A stretch of 64,000 nucleotides of DNA, from the NCBI GenBank assembly GCA_020851995.1, contig JADZBO010000261.1:18451-82450 (forward strand). Direction: 5' to 3'. A program made the position numbers and the translations under genes. The DNA comes from Burkholderiaceae bacterium (GTDB taxonomy: Bacteria; Pseudomonadota; Gammaproteobacteria; Burkholderiales; Burkholderiaceae_B). The first letter of the stretch is position 1. Every line of letters starts with the position of its first letter. Positions 54,980 to 64,000 of this stretch are shown here, piece after piece. The notes under the pieces are model-generated. The model searched no databases, was not told the origin of the DNA, and saw nothing but the letters and a program-made list of their open reading frames with translations.

Positions 54980-56072
54980 AGGCGTCAAGGTCCTGGACTT
55001 CAGCACCCTGCTGCCAGGACCGATGTGCACGCTGCTGCTGGCTGACGCCGGCGCGGATGTCATCAAGATCGAACGGGCGCAGGGCGATGAGATGCGTTCG
55101 TATGTCCCGAAGTTCGGCACCGACAGCGTTAATTTCGCGCTGCTCAATCGCGGCAAGAAGTCCATCGTGGCGGACCTTAAATCGCCGGAAATTCGCGCCC
55201 GCATCGAGGCACTGTTGCGTGAGGCCGATGTGCTCGTCGAGCAGTTCCGCCCCGGCGTGATGGATCGCCTGGGTCTGGGTTACGCGGACGTCTCGAAGAT
55301 CAATCCACGCATCATTTATTGCTCGATCACCGGCTACGGGCAGGATGGGCCTTACGCGCAGGTCGCTGCGCACGATCTGAACTATCAGGCGCAGGCGGGA
55401 ATGCTCAGCCTCGCAGCCGACGATACCGGCAAACCCATCGTGCCAGCCGTCCTGACGGCCGATCTCGCAGGCGGCGCGTACCCGGCCGTCATGAATATCC
55501 TGCTGGCGCTGCGCCAGCGTGATCTCAGCGGAGCCGGCTGTCACCTTGACGTGTCGATGGCCGACAACCTGTTCACGCTGATGTACTGGGGACTGGGCAA
55601 CGGCTGGACATCCGGCGAATGGCCAACGCCGGCGGGCGATCTGGTCACGGGTGGCAGCCCCCGCTACCAGATTTACGAAACCGCGGACGGCCAATACCTT
55701 GCGGCGGCTCCGCTTGAAGATAAATTCTGGGGAAATTTCCTGGCGCTCATCGGCGCACAGGAATTGCGGGAAGACCCCGATGCGCGCGCCGTGCAAGCCA
55801 AAATAGCGGCGATCATCAAGACCAGGTCCGCCCAGGCATGGCTGGCGATCTTCGAAGGCCATGACACCTGCGTTTCGCGGGTACTCTCACTCGATGAAGC
55901 GACCGAGGACCCGCACTTCCGGGCGCGCGGGGTTTTCGCGCGACGCCTCGCCGCCGCCACGGGGGAGTCGATTGCAGCGCTGCCAACGATTGTCAATCGC
56001 GCCTTCCTTGCACCCAGGGCGGATAGCGCTTCACCCGAACTTGGACAACACACACAGGAAATCTTAAAGTAG
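54966..56072 (+). CDS. CaiB/BaiF family CoA-transferase
   Basis: [46 protein letters not shown]; overlaps preceding gene by 14 bp. Confidence 0.92.
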   Translation: [368 protein letters not shown]

Positions 56073-56195
56073 ACCCTATTGATCGATATCGACATTCAGC
56101 CAGACAGCCATTATCACTAGTCCATCCGCGATCCGGGGAGCCCGATTCGGGCGCGCGTGACCGCGTTTGCAGGTTTTCAAACAGGAGACATCACC

Positions 56196-57404
56196 ATGAA
56201 GTTCAAACACACTCTGCTCGCCGCCGCCATGACGCTGCTGGCACCCCTTGCCCAAGCCCAGACGCCGCAACCCTTTCGTATTGGCGCGCTGGTGGATATG
56301 TCGGGCGTGTATTCCGCGCATGGCGGTCCCGGCATGGTGACGGCAGTGCAAATGGCCGTCGAGGATTTCGGCGGCAAGGTGCTCGGACGTCCGATTGAAG
56401 TGCTTTCGGCCAACTACCAGAACAAGGTGGACATCGCGGCGGCGCGCGCACGCGAATGGTATGACCGCGACGATGTGCAGATGATTATCGAGTCGACCGA
56501 CTCGGCCGCAGCGCTTGCGTTGCAGCGACTGGGCGTCGAGAAGAAGCGCATCACCCTGTTCGCCGGATCGGCGAGTTCGGCGCTGACCAATGCCGAATGC
56601 TCTCCATACGGCGTGCATTACGTCTATGACACGTACGCCCTGTCGCACGGCACTGGACTTGCGGTCACCAAGGCGGGCGGCGACAGCTGGTTCTTCATCA
56701 CTGCGGATTACGCGTTCGGTCACGCGCTTGAAAAGGACACCGCCGAAGTCGTCACGCAAAATGGTGGCAAAGTGCTAGGTCAGGTCCGCGCCCCGTTGAA
56801 CACTCCCGACTTCTCATCGTTCCTGCTGCAGGCCCAGGCGTCCAAGGCCAAGGTCGTTGGCCTGGCCAACGCCGGCACTGACACGCAAAACTCGGTTCGC
56901 CAGGCCAATGAGTTCGGCATCACGCAGGGCGGCCAGAAGCTGGCGACGTTGCTGGTGTTCCTCCACGACATCAAGGGTCTGGGCCTGCAGGCCGCGCAAG
57001 GACTGCAGTTCACCGACGGCTTCTACTGGGATTACAACGACGAAACGCGTGCATTCGCCAAGCGGTTCTACGAGCGCCACAAGGGCATGCCGTCGATGGT
57101 GCAAGCCGGCGCCTACTCGGCAACGATGCATTACCTCAAGGCCATCACCGCGGCCGCATCGACCGAGCCCGACGCGATCATGGCCAAAATGCGCGCCACG
57201 CCGGTCAACGACTTCTTCGCCAAGAATGGCGTGATTCGTGCCGACGGACGCATGGTGCACGACATGTACCTGGCCGAAGCCAAGAAGCCCTCGGAATCGA
57301 AAAGCGACTGGGATCTGCTGAAGATCAACGCCGTGATCCCGGGTGACAAAGCCTATCGCCCACTGTCTGAGAGCCAGTGCCCGCTGGTCAAGAAGCCGTC
57401 CTGA
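56196..57404 (+). CDS. ABC transporter substrate-binding protein (branched-chain amino acid / Leu-Ile-Val type)
   Basis: Signal peptide; FRIGALVDMSGVYSAHGGPGMVTAVQMAVEDFGGKVLGRPIEVLSANYQNK. Confidence 0.92.
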   Translation: MKFKHTLLAAAMTLLAPLAQAQTPQPFRIGALVDMSGVYSAHGGPGMVTAVQMAVEDFGGKVLGRPIEVLSANYQNKVDIAAARAREWYDRDDVQMIIESTDSAAALALQRLGVEKKRITLFAGSASSALTNAECSPYGVHYVYDTYALSHGTGLAVTKAGGDSWFFITADYAFGHALEKDTAEVVTQNGGKVLGQVRAPLNTPDFSSFLLQAQASKAKVVGLANAGTDTQNSVRQANEFGITQGGQKLATLLVFLHDIKGLGLQAAQGLQFTDGFYWDYNDETRAFAKRFYERHKGMPSMVQAGAYSATMHYLKAITAAASTEPDAIMAKMRATPVNDFFAKNGVIRADGRMVHDMYLAEAKKPSESKSDWDLLKINAVIPGDKAYRPLSESQCPLVKKPS

Positions 57405-57521
57405 TGCGTGCGCGGCAGGCTCCCCTGCGGGGGTTGGCCTGCCGCCGGCGCACAGACGACTGACGACAAGCCACAGACCACAGACAGATTTGCATCACAA
57501 CGAAAACGAGAACGAGACAAA

Positions 57522-58490
57522 ATGAACATATTCGCGCGCACCTTTCTGGCCGCCGCCGCCCTGCTCGCCATGGGTCAGTCCGTTGCCGCCGACCCCTGGC
57601 CAACCAAACCCATTCGAATTGTCAGTACTTTTGCCCCCGGCGGCACATCGGACGTGCTGTCACGCGCGATCGCGCCAGAGCTCTCCAAGGCCCTCGGAGT
57701 GCCGGTGGTCGTGGTCAACAAGCCCGGCGCCAACAGCATCATCGGCACCCAGGAGGTCGCCAAGGCTGCCCCCGATGGCTACACGCTGGGCATGTTCATC
57801 AGCGCCCATGCCATCAACCCGCACATCGCAAAATCGCTTCCCTATGACACAAGCAAGGATTTCATCCCGCTTGCGCTGATCGCGCTGATGCCGGGACTCC
57901 TGACCGTGAATCCGTCGGTTCCGGCCAATAGTGTGCAGGAGTTGATCAAACTCGCCAAGGACAAGCCCGGATCACTGTCGTATGGGACACCGGGTGGGCT
58001 GACGTCCGGCCAGTTGTCGATGCAATATCTGGTCAAGCTTGCCAACATCGACGTGACCGAGATTTCCTACAAAGGAGGCGGCCCAGCGCTCGCCGATCTG
58101 CTGGCCGGCCATATCCAGATGCTGATCAACAGCCCCACTTCCACCATTCCCCATGTCAACAGCGGCAAACTGCGCGCACTGGCGACCACAGGCGCGCGTC
58201 GCCCGGCCGTATTGTCTAGTGTGCCGACGATCGCCGAGTCGGGATTCCCGGGCTTTGAACTCTACGAATGGTATGGGCTGTTTCTTCCGGCCAACACCCC
58301 TGCGGAAATTGTCGACCGCCTGCATGCCGAAATCATGAAAATCATGTCTTCGCCGGAAATGGTCAAACGCATCCACAACATCGGCGCCGAGTCGAGCAGG
58401 ATGACCCCGCCGGAATTCCAGAAATGGTTTCAGAAGGACGAGCAGACCTGGGGACAGCTCATCAAGCAAATCGGAATCCAGCCGGAATAA
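57522..58490 (+). CDS. Bug/TctC-type tripartite tricarboxylate transporter substrate-binding protein
   Basis: WPTKPIRIVSTFAPGGTSDVLSRAIAPELSKALG, VVNKPGANSIIGTQEVAKAAPDGYTLG. Confidence 0.92.
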   Translation: MNIFARTFLAAAALLAMGQSVAADPWPTKPIRIVSTFAPGGTSDVLSRAIAPELSKALGVPVVVVNKPGANSIIGTQEVAKAAPDGYTLGMFISAHAINPHIAKSLPYDTSKDFIPLALIALMPGLLTVNPSVPANSVQELIKLAKDKPGSLSYGTPGGLTSGQLSMQYLVKLANIDVTEISYKGGGPALADLLAGHIQMLINSPTSTIPHVNSGKLRALATTGARRPAVLSSVPTIAESGFPGFELYEWYGLFLPANTPAEIVDRLHAEIMKIMSSPEMVKRIHNIGAESSRMTPPEFQKWFQKDEQTWGQLIKQIGIQPE

Positions 58491-58612
58491 GCTTGCCTGA
58501 TCTCGCCCGACTGGCCCCTGGCGTGCCACGGTTTACCCGTTGCACGCCATCCCGATACAAGGCCGGTTCGGGTTGAGCGCTGCATGCGACCTGTTGCCCC
58601 TGAACAAGCCGC

Positions 58613-59377
58613 CTATTGCCGGAACCGGGTTCCGGCATCCACCGAGATCACGTCGCCGCTCATGTAACTTGCCAGGTCTGAGGCGAAGAACACGGCCAGG
58701 TTGGCGACCTCCTCGGGGGTTCCCATCCGGCCATACGGCAGGTTGGCCATCACTTTGGCATAAGCCTGCCGGTCGGTCTCATTGCGCGGGTGCAGAAGAC
58801 TTTCCGTGCGCGGAGTGTGGATCAGCCCGGGGTTTATTCCGAGGACACGCACGCCATGATCGACAGATTCCGCGCCGAACGCCTTGGTGAAGGCGATCAG
58901 GGCAGCGTTTGCCACGGTGGTTCCGATCGAGTTGGAGTTCAGACGCTCTCCGGCAATACCGATGATATTGATGATCACACCGGACTTGCGCGCCATCATG
59001 TGGGGATAAAGGGCGCGGCTCAGCATGATGGCCGACATGACCTTACCCTCGAAACCATCGCGAAAAGCGGCGGTGTCGAAGCTAAGCAGGCCGCCGCGGC
59101 CGATGGCACCGGCAGAGTTGATCAGGATGTCGGTTTCGGGGAATGCGGCCCCGAGATCCTCGGCTCCGCCGGGTTCTGACAGGTTGACCGACTCAATCAG
59201 GATTTCGACCGGATAGCGTTCGCGGATTCGATCCCTGGCCTGCTGAAGCGACGCAAGATCGCGCGCGACCAGTCTGAGTGCGCACCCCTGCGCAGCCAGC
59301 CCTTCAGCGATGGCCAGACCGATCCCCTTGGATCCGCCAGTGACCATGGCGACCTTGCCTTTCAGGTTGTAATCCAT
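58613..59377 (-). CDS. SDR family oxidoreductase
   Basis: KVAMVTGGSKGIGLAIAEGLAAQG, INSAGAIGRGG, C-terminal FASDLASYMSGDVISVDAGTRF. Confidence 0.92.
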   Translation of the reverse strand: MDYNLKGKVAMVTGGSKGIGLAIAEGLAAQGCALRLVARDLASLQQARDRIRERYPVEILIESVNLSEPGGAEDLGAAFPETDILINSAGAIGRGGLLSFDTAAFRDGFEGKVMSAIMLSRALYPHMMARKSGVIINIIGIAGERLNSNSIGTTVANAALIAFTKAFGAESVDHGVRVLGINPGLIHTPRTESLLHPRNETDRQAYAKVMANLPYGRMGTPEEVANLAVFFASDLASYMSGDVISVDAGTRFRQ

Positions 59378-59432
59378 TGCATTCCCCCGTGATGTTTTGT
59401 TGTGCCGCGCGGCGACCGATATACTACCGCAC

Positions 59433-61043
59433 ATGATTCGCGTCACAGAACTTCGCCTGCCTGTCGATCACGACGCCCACGCCCTTGAAGCCGCCCTGCT
59501 CGCGCGGCTCGGCCTTCGCAAGGCAGATCTGGTGCAATTCACAGTCTTTCGGCGCAGCCATGACGCGCGCAAGAACAGCGCACTGACATTTACCTATACG
59601 GTCGACGCCGAACTGCACAATGAAGCGCCTGTGCTGGCGCGCTTTTCGCAAGACCCCAAAATTCGCCCAACGCCGCAGATGGATTACCGCCCTGTCGCGG
59701 TCGCCCCAGCGGGATTCGCGCGACGTCCGATTGTCGTGGGCTTCGGCCCCTGCGGAATGTTCGCCGCACTGATCCTCGCGCAGGCGGGCTTTCGCCCAAT
59801 CGTGCTCGAAAGGGGAAAAGCGGTACGCGAACGCACCCAGGACACCTGGGGACTTTGGCGCAAACATACGCTGAACCCGGAATCCAACGTTCAGTTCGGC
59901 GAGGGCGGCGCAGGCACTTTCTCGGACGGAAAGCTGTACAGCCAGATTAAAGACCCGCGGTTTCTCGGGCGCAAGGTCCTGACGGAGTTTGTTCGGGCCG
60001 GCGCACCGGAAGAAATCATGTATGTGGCAAAACCGCATATCGGCACCTTCCGCCTGGTCGGCATGGTCGAGAAAATTCGCCAGGAGATCATCGACCTGGG
60101 CGGTGAGGTGCGCTTTTCACAAAAAGTCACCGGGCTGGATATCCGCGAAGGCGCCATCCGCGGCGTCCTGGTCGAAAGTGGTGAGCACATTGACGGCGAT
60201 CACGTGGTGATGGCGCTGGGTCACAGTGCGCGCGATACCTTTCAGGTGCTGCACGACGCCGGCGTCGCGATGCAAGCGAAGCCCTTTTCGGTGGGTTTTC
60301 GCATCGAGCACCCCCAATCAGTCATCGACCGGGCCCGGCTGGGCCCGCATGCGGGAAATAAACTCATTGGCGCGGCCGATTACAAATTGGTGCACCATGC
60401 GAGCAACGGCCGGTCGGTTTACAGCTTCTGCATGTGCCCTGGCGGCACCGTGGTCGCAGCGGCGTCTGAACCGAACCGCGTCGTCACCAACGGAATGAGC
60501 CAGTATTCGCGGGCCGAACGTAATGCCAACGCCGGGATCGTGGTCGGCGTGACGCCCGAGGACTACCCCGGTGGACCGCTGGCGGGCATCGAATTCCAGC
60601 GCGAGCTTGAATCACGTGCCTTTGAACTTGGGGGCGGTAATTACGACGCGCCCGTCCAGCTCGTCGGCGATTTTCTGGCCGCGAAATCGTCCACTGCGCT
60701 TGGCGAAGTCGCCCCGTCCTACAAACCCGGCGTACGATTGACGGACCTTGCGCAGGCGCTTCCGGCCTACGCCATCGAAGCGATTCGTGAGGCGATTCCA
60801 GCGTTCGAGCGCCAGATCAAGGGCTTTTCGATGCATGACGCCGTGCTGACCGGAGTCGAAACCCGCACATCGTCGCCCCTGCGTATCCCGCGCGGGGACG
60901 ACTACCAGAGCGTCAACGTCCGCGGGCTGTTTCCGGCGGGCGAAGGCGCTGGATATGCGGGGGGAATTCTTTCGGCCGGCGTTGACGGCATCAAGGTCGC
61001 CGAAGCGGTAGCGCTGGATATCCTGAAGCCTTCCCGTCACTGA
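59433..61043 (+). CDS. FAD-dependent dehydrogenase (COG2509-like)
   Basis: RRPIVVGFGPCGMFAALILAQAGFRPIVLERGKAVRERTQDTWGLWRK, SNVQFGEGGAGTFSDGKLYSQIKD, GLFPAGEGAGYAGGILSAGVDGIKVAEAVA. Confidence 0.92.
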   Translation: MIRVTELRLPVDHDAHALEAALLARLGLRKADLVQFTVFRRSHDARKNSALTFTYTVDAELHNEAPVLARFSQDPKIRPTPQMDYRPVAVAPAGFARRPIVVGFGPCGMFAALILAQAGFRPIVLERGKAVRERTQDTWGLWRKHTLNPESNVQFGEGGAGTFSDGKLYSQIKDPRFLGRKVLTEFVRAGAPEEIMYVAKPHIGTFRLVGMVEKIRQEIIDLGGEVRFSQKVTGLDIREGAIRGVLVESGEHIDGDHVVMALGHSARDTFQVLHDAGVAMQAKPFSVGFRIEHPQSVIDRARLGPHAGNKLIGAADYKLVHHASNGRSVYSFCMCPGGTVVAAASEPNRVVTNGMSQYSRAERNANAGIVVGVTPEDYPGGPLAGIEFQRELESRAFELGGGNYDAPVQLVGDFLAAKSSTALGEVAPSYKPGVRLTDLAQALPAYAIEAIREAIPAFERQIKGFSMHDAVLTGVETRTSSPLRIPRGDDYQSVNVRGLFPAGEGAGYAGGILSAGVDGIKVAEAVALDILKPSRH

Positions 61044-61086
61044 ATTTAAGCTTCCCGGCCGTCAATCAGATTGCGGATGCACTATT

Positions 61087-63162
61087 TCAGAGGCTGCGTT
61101 CGCCGGGTGCCGAGCCCGCGGGCGGAGTCAGGTCGTCGCGCATCTGCTGACGCGGGATCAACCCCTTTGTGGTTCCGAAGAACATGTCCCCCGGTGACTG
61201 CACGTTGGGATCCATCGGTCTGTCCGAAAGTTGAGGTGCCGACCGCGGCGCTGGAACCGGGCTTGCGGCGGATTTTTCCGCAGCGGCCCGATCTGCCGCA
61301 GCCTGCGCTTCAGCCTTTTGGATCGCGACCCTTTCAGCGGCAGATTTTTCAGCGGCTGCTTTATCCGCAGCGGTCCTTTCGGCGGCAGCCTTCTCAAGAG
61401 CCGAAGCCCTTTCTGCTGCGGTCTTCTCGGCAGCAGCCCGCTGCGCAGCAGCGCTCTCTGCGGCGGCTTTCTCGGCGGCAACTCTTTCAGCGGCAGCCTT
61501 TTCAGCGGCAGTTCTCTCTGCTGCTCTCTCAGCAGCAGCCCGTTCAGCCGCAGCTCTTTCCGCGGCAGCCTTCTCAGCGGCAGCCCTCTCAGCCGCGGCC
61601 TTCTCAGCAGCAGCTCTCTCTGCTGCTCTCTCAGCAGCAGCCCGTTCAGCCGCAGCTCTTTCCGCAGCAGCCCGTTCAGCCGCAGCCCGTTCAGCCGCAG
61701 CTCTTTCCGCAGCAGCTCTCTCAGCAGCGGCCCTTTCCGCTGCAGCTTTTTCAGCGGCAGCTTTTTCAGCGGCAGCTCTCTCCGCGGCTCTCTCAGCAGC
61801 CGCCTTTTCAGCAGCAGCCTTCTCAGCAGCAGCCTTCTCAGCAGCAGCCTTCTCAGCAGCAGCCTTTTCCGCTGCGGCCTTCTCAGCGGCAGCTCTCTCT
61901 GCTGCTCTCTCTGCTGCTCTCTCAGCAGCAACCCGATCAGCCGCAGCTCTTTCCGCTGCAGCCCTCTCCGCGGCGGCCCTTTCCGCTGCAGCTTTTTCAG
62001 CGGCAGCTCTCTCCGCGGCTCTCTCAGCAGCCGCCCGTTCAGCCGCAGCTCTTTCCGCTGCAGCTCTTTCCGCTGCAACCTTCTCAGCGGCAACCTTCTC
62101 AGCGGCAACCTTCTCAGCGGCAACCTTCTCAGCAGCAGCGCGTTCAGCAGCAGCCCTCTCCGCTGCAGCTCTTTCCGCTGCAACCATCTCAGCGGCAACC
62201 TTCTCAGCAGCAGCCTTTTCAGCAGCAGCGCGTTCAGCAGCAGCCCTCTCCGCTGCAGCTTTTTCGGCAGCAACCCGTTCAGCCGCGGATCTTTCCGCAG
62301 CAGCCCGTTCCGCGGCAGCTCTCTCAGCAGCCGCTTTCTCGGAAGCCGCCTTTTCAGCCGCGATCTTCTCAGCAGCTGCTTTTTCGGCAGCAGCACGCGC
62401 AGGTGCTTCGGACTGAAGCACAGCGGCGCGTTGCGACAACTCGGCCGCCTTGTCGGGTTTGCCGATCAGGCGATAGGTTTGCGATGCGGTGCGGGCAACC
62501 TCGGGGTCGCGTGGTGCAAGGGAAAGTGCGGACTGCAAAGCTGAGTCGGCAAAACGGCCATCGCGCGCCTGTGCGGCGATGACAGCCGCAGCAAGCTGCG
62601 CTTGCGGATTTCTTGGATTGGAAACCGCGAGATCCCGGGCAACATCCATTGCACGCGCAGTATCGCCAGCCATCGCGTAAAGGCGGCCAAGCAACCCAAG
62701 AGCTCCGACATCTTTGGGGCGTTGCGCGAGCAACGGTGTCAGCTTCTCATACGAGGCCGCGAGCTGCCCCCTTTCCTGAAGCGCAGCAGCATCCCAGACG
62801 CCCTGCGAAAACGCCAGGTCGTCGTACTGCTCGCGCTGCGCGGGTGTGAGCTGACGGTCTCGCAGCGCCCTCAGTACCGCGCCACTTTCGACGCCCTGCC
62901 CGGTCTGTTGCAATGCCGCCGCATAGCGCAGTTGCAGATCAGGGTCGCTTGCCCCCTTGCCCATCATCAGTGTGCGCAACTCGCGCAAGGCCCTGGCCGA
63001 CTCCTCGACCCCGGTCACCTGCGCAAACGGCGCAGAACAAATCGCCCAGAGCACAACCAGCGTACATCCCGCAAGCGTACCCTTGCCGGCGCGCCGCGGC
63101 ACGCCCCCCCGCCGGAATGGAGGCGTCGTTCGCCGCAGCAATGCCATTTTTTTCGTCGTCAT
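61087..63162 (-). CDS. TPR-type protein with very long Ala/Glu/Lys/Arg-rich pentapeptide repeat (TolA-like helix)
   Basis: N-terminal hydrophobic segment, TPR-like region ([37 protein letters not shown]), then (AAAE[KR])n, short C-terminal tail. Confidence 0.85.
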   Translation of the reverse strand: MTTKKMALLRRTTPPFRRGGVPRRAGKGTLAGCTLVVLWAICSAPFAQVTGVEESARALRELRTLMMGKGASDPDLQLRYAAALQQTGQGVESGAVLRALRDRQLTPAQREQYDDLAFSQGVWDAAALQERGQLAASYEKLTPLLAQRPKDVGALGLLGRLYAMAGDTARAMDVARDLAVSNPRNPQAQLAAAVIAAQARDGRFADSALQSALSLAPRDPEVARTASQTYRLIGKPDKAAELSQRAAVLQSEAPARAAAEKAAAEKIAAEKAASEKAAAERAAAERAAAERSAAERVAAEKAAAERAAAERAAAEKAAAEKVAAEMVAAERAAAERAAAERAAAEKVAAEKVAAEKVAAEKVAAERAAAERAAAERAAAERAAERAAAEKAAAERAAAERAAAERAAADRVAAERAAERAAERAAAEKAAAEKAAAEKAAAEKAAAEKAAAEKAAAERAAERAAAEKAAAEKAAAERAAAERAAAERAAAERAAAERAAAERAAAERAAAERAAERAAAEKAAAERAAAEKAAAERAAAERAAAERAAERTAAEKAAAERVAAEKAAAESAAAQRAAAEKTAAERASALEKAAAERTAADKAAAEKSAAERVAIQKAEAQAAADRAAAEKSAASPVPAPRSAPQLSDRPMDPNVQSPGDMFFGTTKGLIPRQQMRDDLTPPAGSAPGERSL
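61255..62400. repeat. ~1.15 kb degenerate 15-bp tandem array encoding (AAAE[K/R])n
   Basis: Repeated GCAGCCTTCTCAGCA-like units on + strand, with several 12-bp units encoding AAER. Confidence 0.95.
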
Positions 63163-63260
63163 GTCAGTTCAACCCGGGATCCCGCAATACGCTAAGTTAG
63201 CAGGATGTTGGCCCGGATTGAAATTGGACCTTGCCAGGACATGAGGGGTCGCGCAAATTG

Positions 63261-63911
63261 TCAGCCCGAAAAGTAGCGCTGCGCAAACACAAAAAGCTCC
63301 AGCCTGTTGGCGACTTCAAGTTTCGTGTAGATTGAGGTCAGGTGATTGCGCAGGGTGTGTTCGCTGATTTCAAGCGACTTGGCCGTGTTGCGCAGCGTCT
63401 GACCCTGACCCGAGAGGATCGCGCGAATCACGATGCGTTCCTTGTTGGTCAGCCGATTGATGCGCGCCTCTTCAGGAGTGAGTTCGCGTGCCGGATTGTT
63501 GATGCCGCTGAGGATACGTGACGTCATCTGCCGGTTAAGCCAGAATTCGCCCTCGTGTACCTTGACCATCGCCTTGAACAATTGTTCAGGGTCGGCAACG
63601 GGACCGAGCACGCCTCGCGCGCCCTCGCGAATCCACAGGTCGACCTGAGCCGGTGCATCGGTCGGGCTCATGACGATCACTTTGGCGTCACCCATTTCGA
63701 CCAGTTTGGCGACCGCACCCTCGGACCGCGCATGGGTCATTTCTATGAGAATCACATCGTAATGGTGATCCGGACTGCGAATCAGTTCACAGGCGGTATC
63801 CACATCCGGTGCCAGCCCGGTCACCAGCACCTGACCCGGTCGGTCAATCAGACGCCGCATCGCCGCCTGCATGATGCTGCTGGGATGAATAATCAATACG
63901 CGAAGTACCAT
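63261..63911 (-). CDS. LuxR/NarL-type response regulator with atypical receiver domain
   Basis: C-terminal LTNKERIVIRAILSGQGQTLRNTAKSLEISEHTLRNHLTSIYTKLEVANRLEL HTH; receiver lacks canonical acidic pocket and Asp. Confidence 0.88.
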   Translation of the reverse strand: MVLRVLIIHPSSIMQAAMRRLIDRPGQVLVTGLAPDVDTACELIRSPDHHYDVILIEMTHARSEGAVAKLVEMGDAKVIVMSPTDAPAQVDLWIREGARGVLGPVADPEQLFKAMVKVHEGEFWLNRQMTSRILSGINNPARELTPEEARINRLTNKERIVIRAILSGQGQTLRNTAKSLEISEHTLRNHLTSIYTKLEVANRLELFVFAQRYFSG

Positions 63912-64000
63912 TGCGACTGTCCCCGATAAATAGAAAAACCTCACCACCCGACGCAGGCAACCTGTGCGATCTCCCTACTGATACGGGCAACCGGATAATC

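Noticed and set aside
61071-62582. 503-aa + strand ORF (QRQPSQRQ...), 437-aa + ORF (GSSLSSSP...) and 412-aa minus-frame ORF (RLLRKEL...) over the repeat
   Set aside because: The 15-bp repeat is stop-free in several frames; only the minus frame of 61087-63162 has a non-repetitive TPR region, hydrophobic N-terminus and sensible start.

Overview
This 64 kb, GC-rich window looks like a chromosomal segment of a betaproteobacterium. The Burkholderiales/Alcaligenaceae-like inference rests on several Bug/TctC-type orphan receptors, AmgK-MurU and a kinase-USP fusion. I found no rRNA, transposase, integrase, phage gene or CRISPR array, and one clear tRNA, tRNA-Lys(CTT). Main blocks: AmgK/MurU cell-wall recycling; an envelope cluster (GT39, flippase-like protein, GT9, PAP2, plus PagP nearby); an mtnP-aldolase-mtnA operon resembling a DHAP-shunt type MTA salvage operon; a thiol dioxygenase with a four-domain rhodanese; an RND efflux operon; a PAS-GGDEF-EAL regulator with a degenerate GGDEF motif; a kinase-USP fusion with a metallophosphatase; and a large acyl-CoA catabolic cluster (~46.3-59.4 kb) with a split 3-hydroxyacyl-CoA dehydrogenase. 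Points most worth a second look: (i) several unrelated short tandem-repeat arrays (15, 15, 15, 24, 33 and 40 bp units) at gene starts, gene ends and intergenic gaps; (ii) a ~1.15 kb pentapeptide (AAAE[K/R])n array in a TolA-like/TPR protein; (iii) a 61-aa internally deleted SDR that is still an intact ORF; (iv) a LuxR-type regulator whose receiver lacks the phospho-acceptor Asp and acidic pocket; (v) the split dehydrogenase inside an unassigned catabolic cluster. All assignments come from reading translated sequence; no database search was run.
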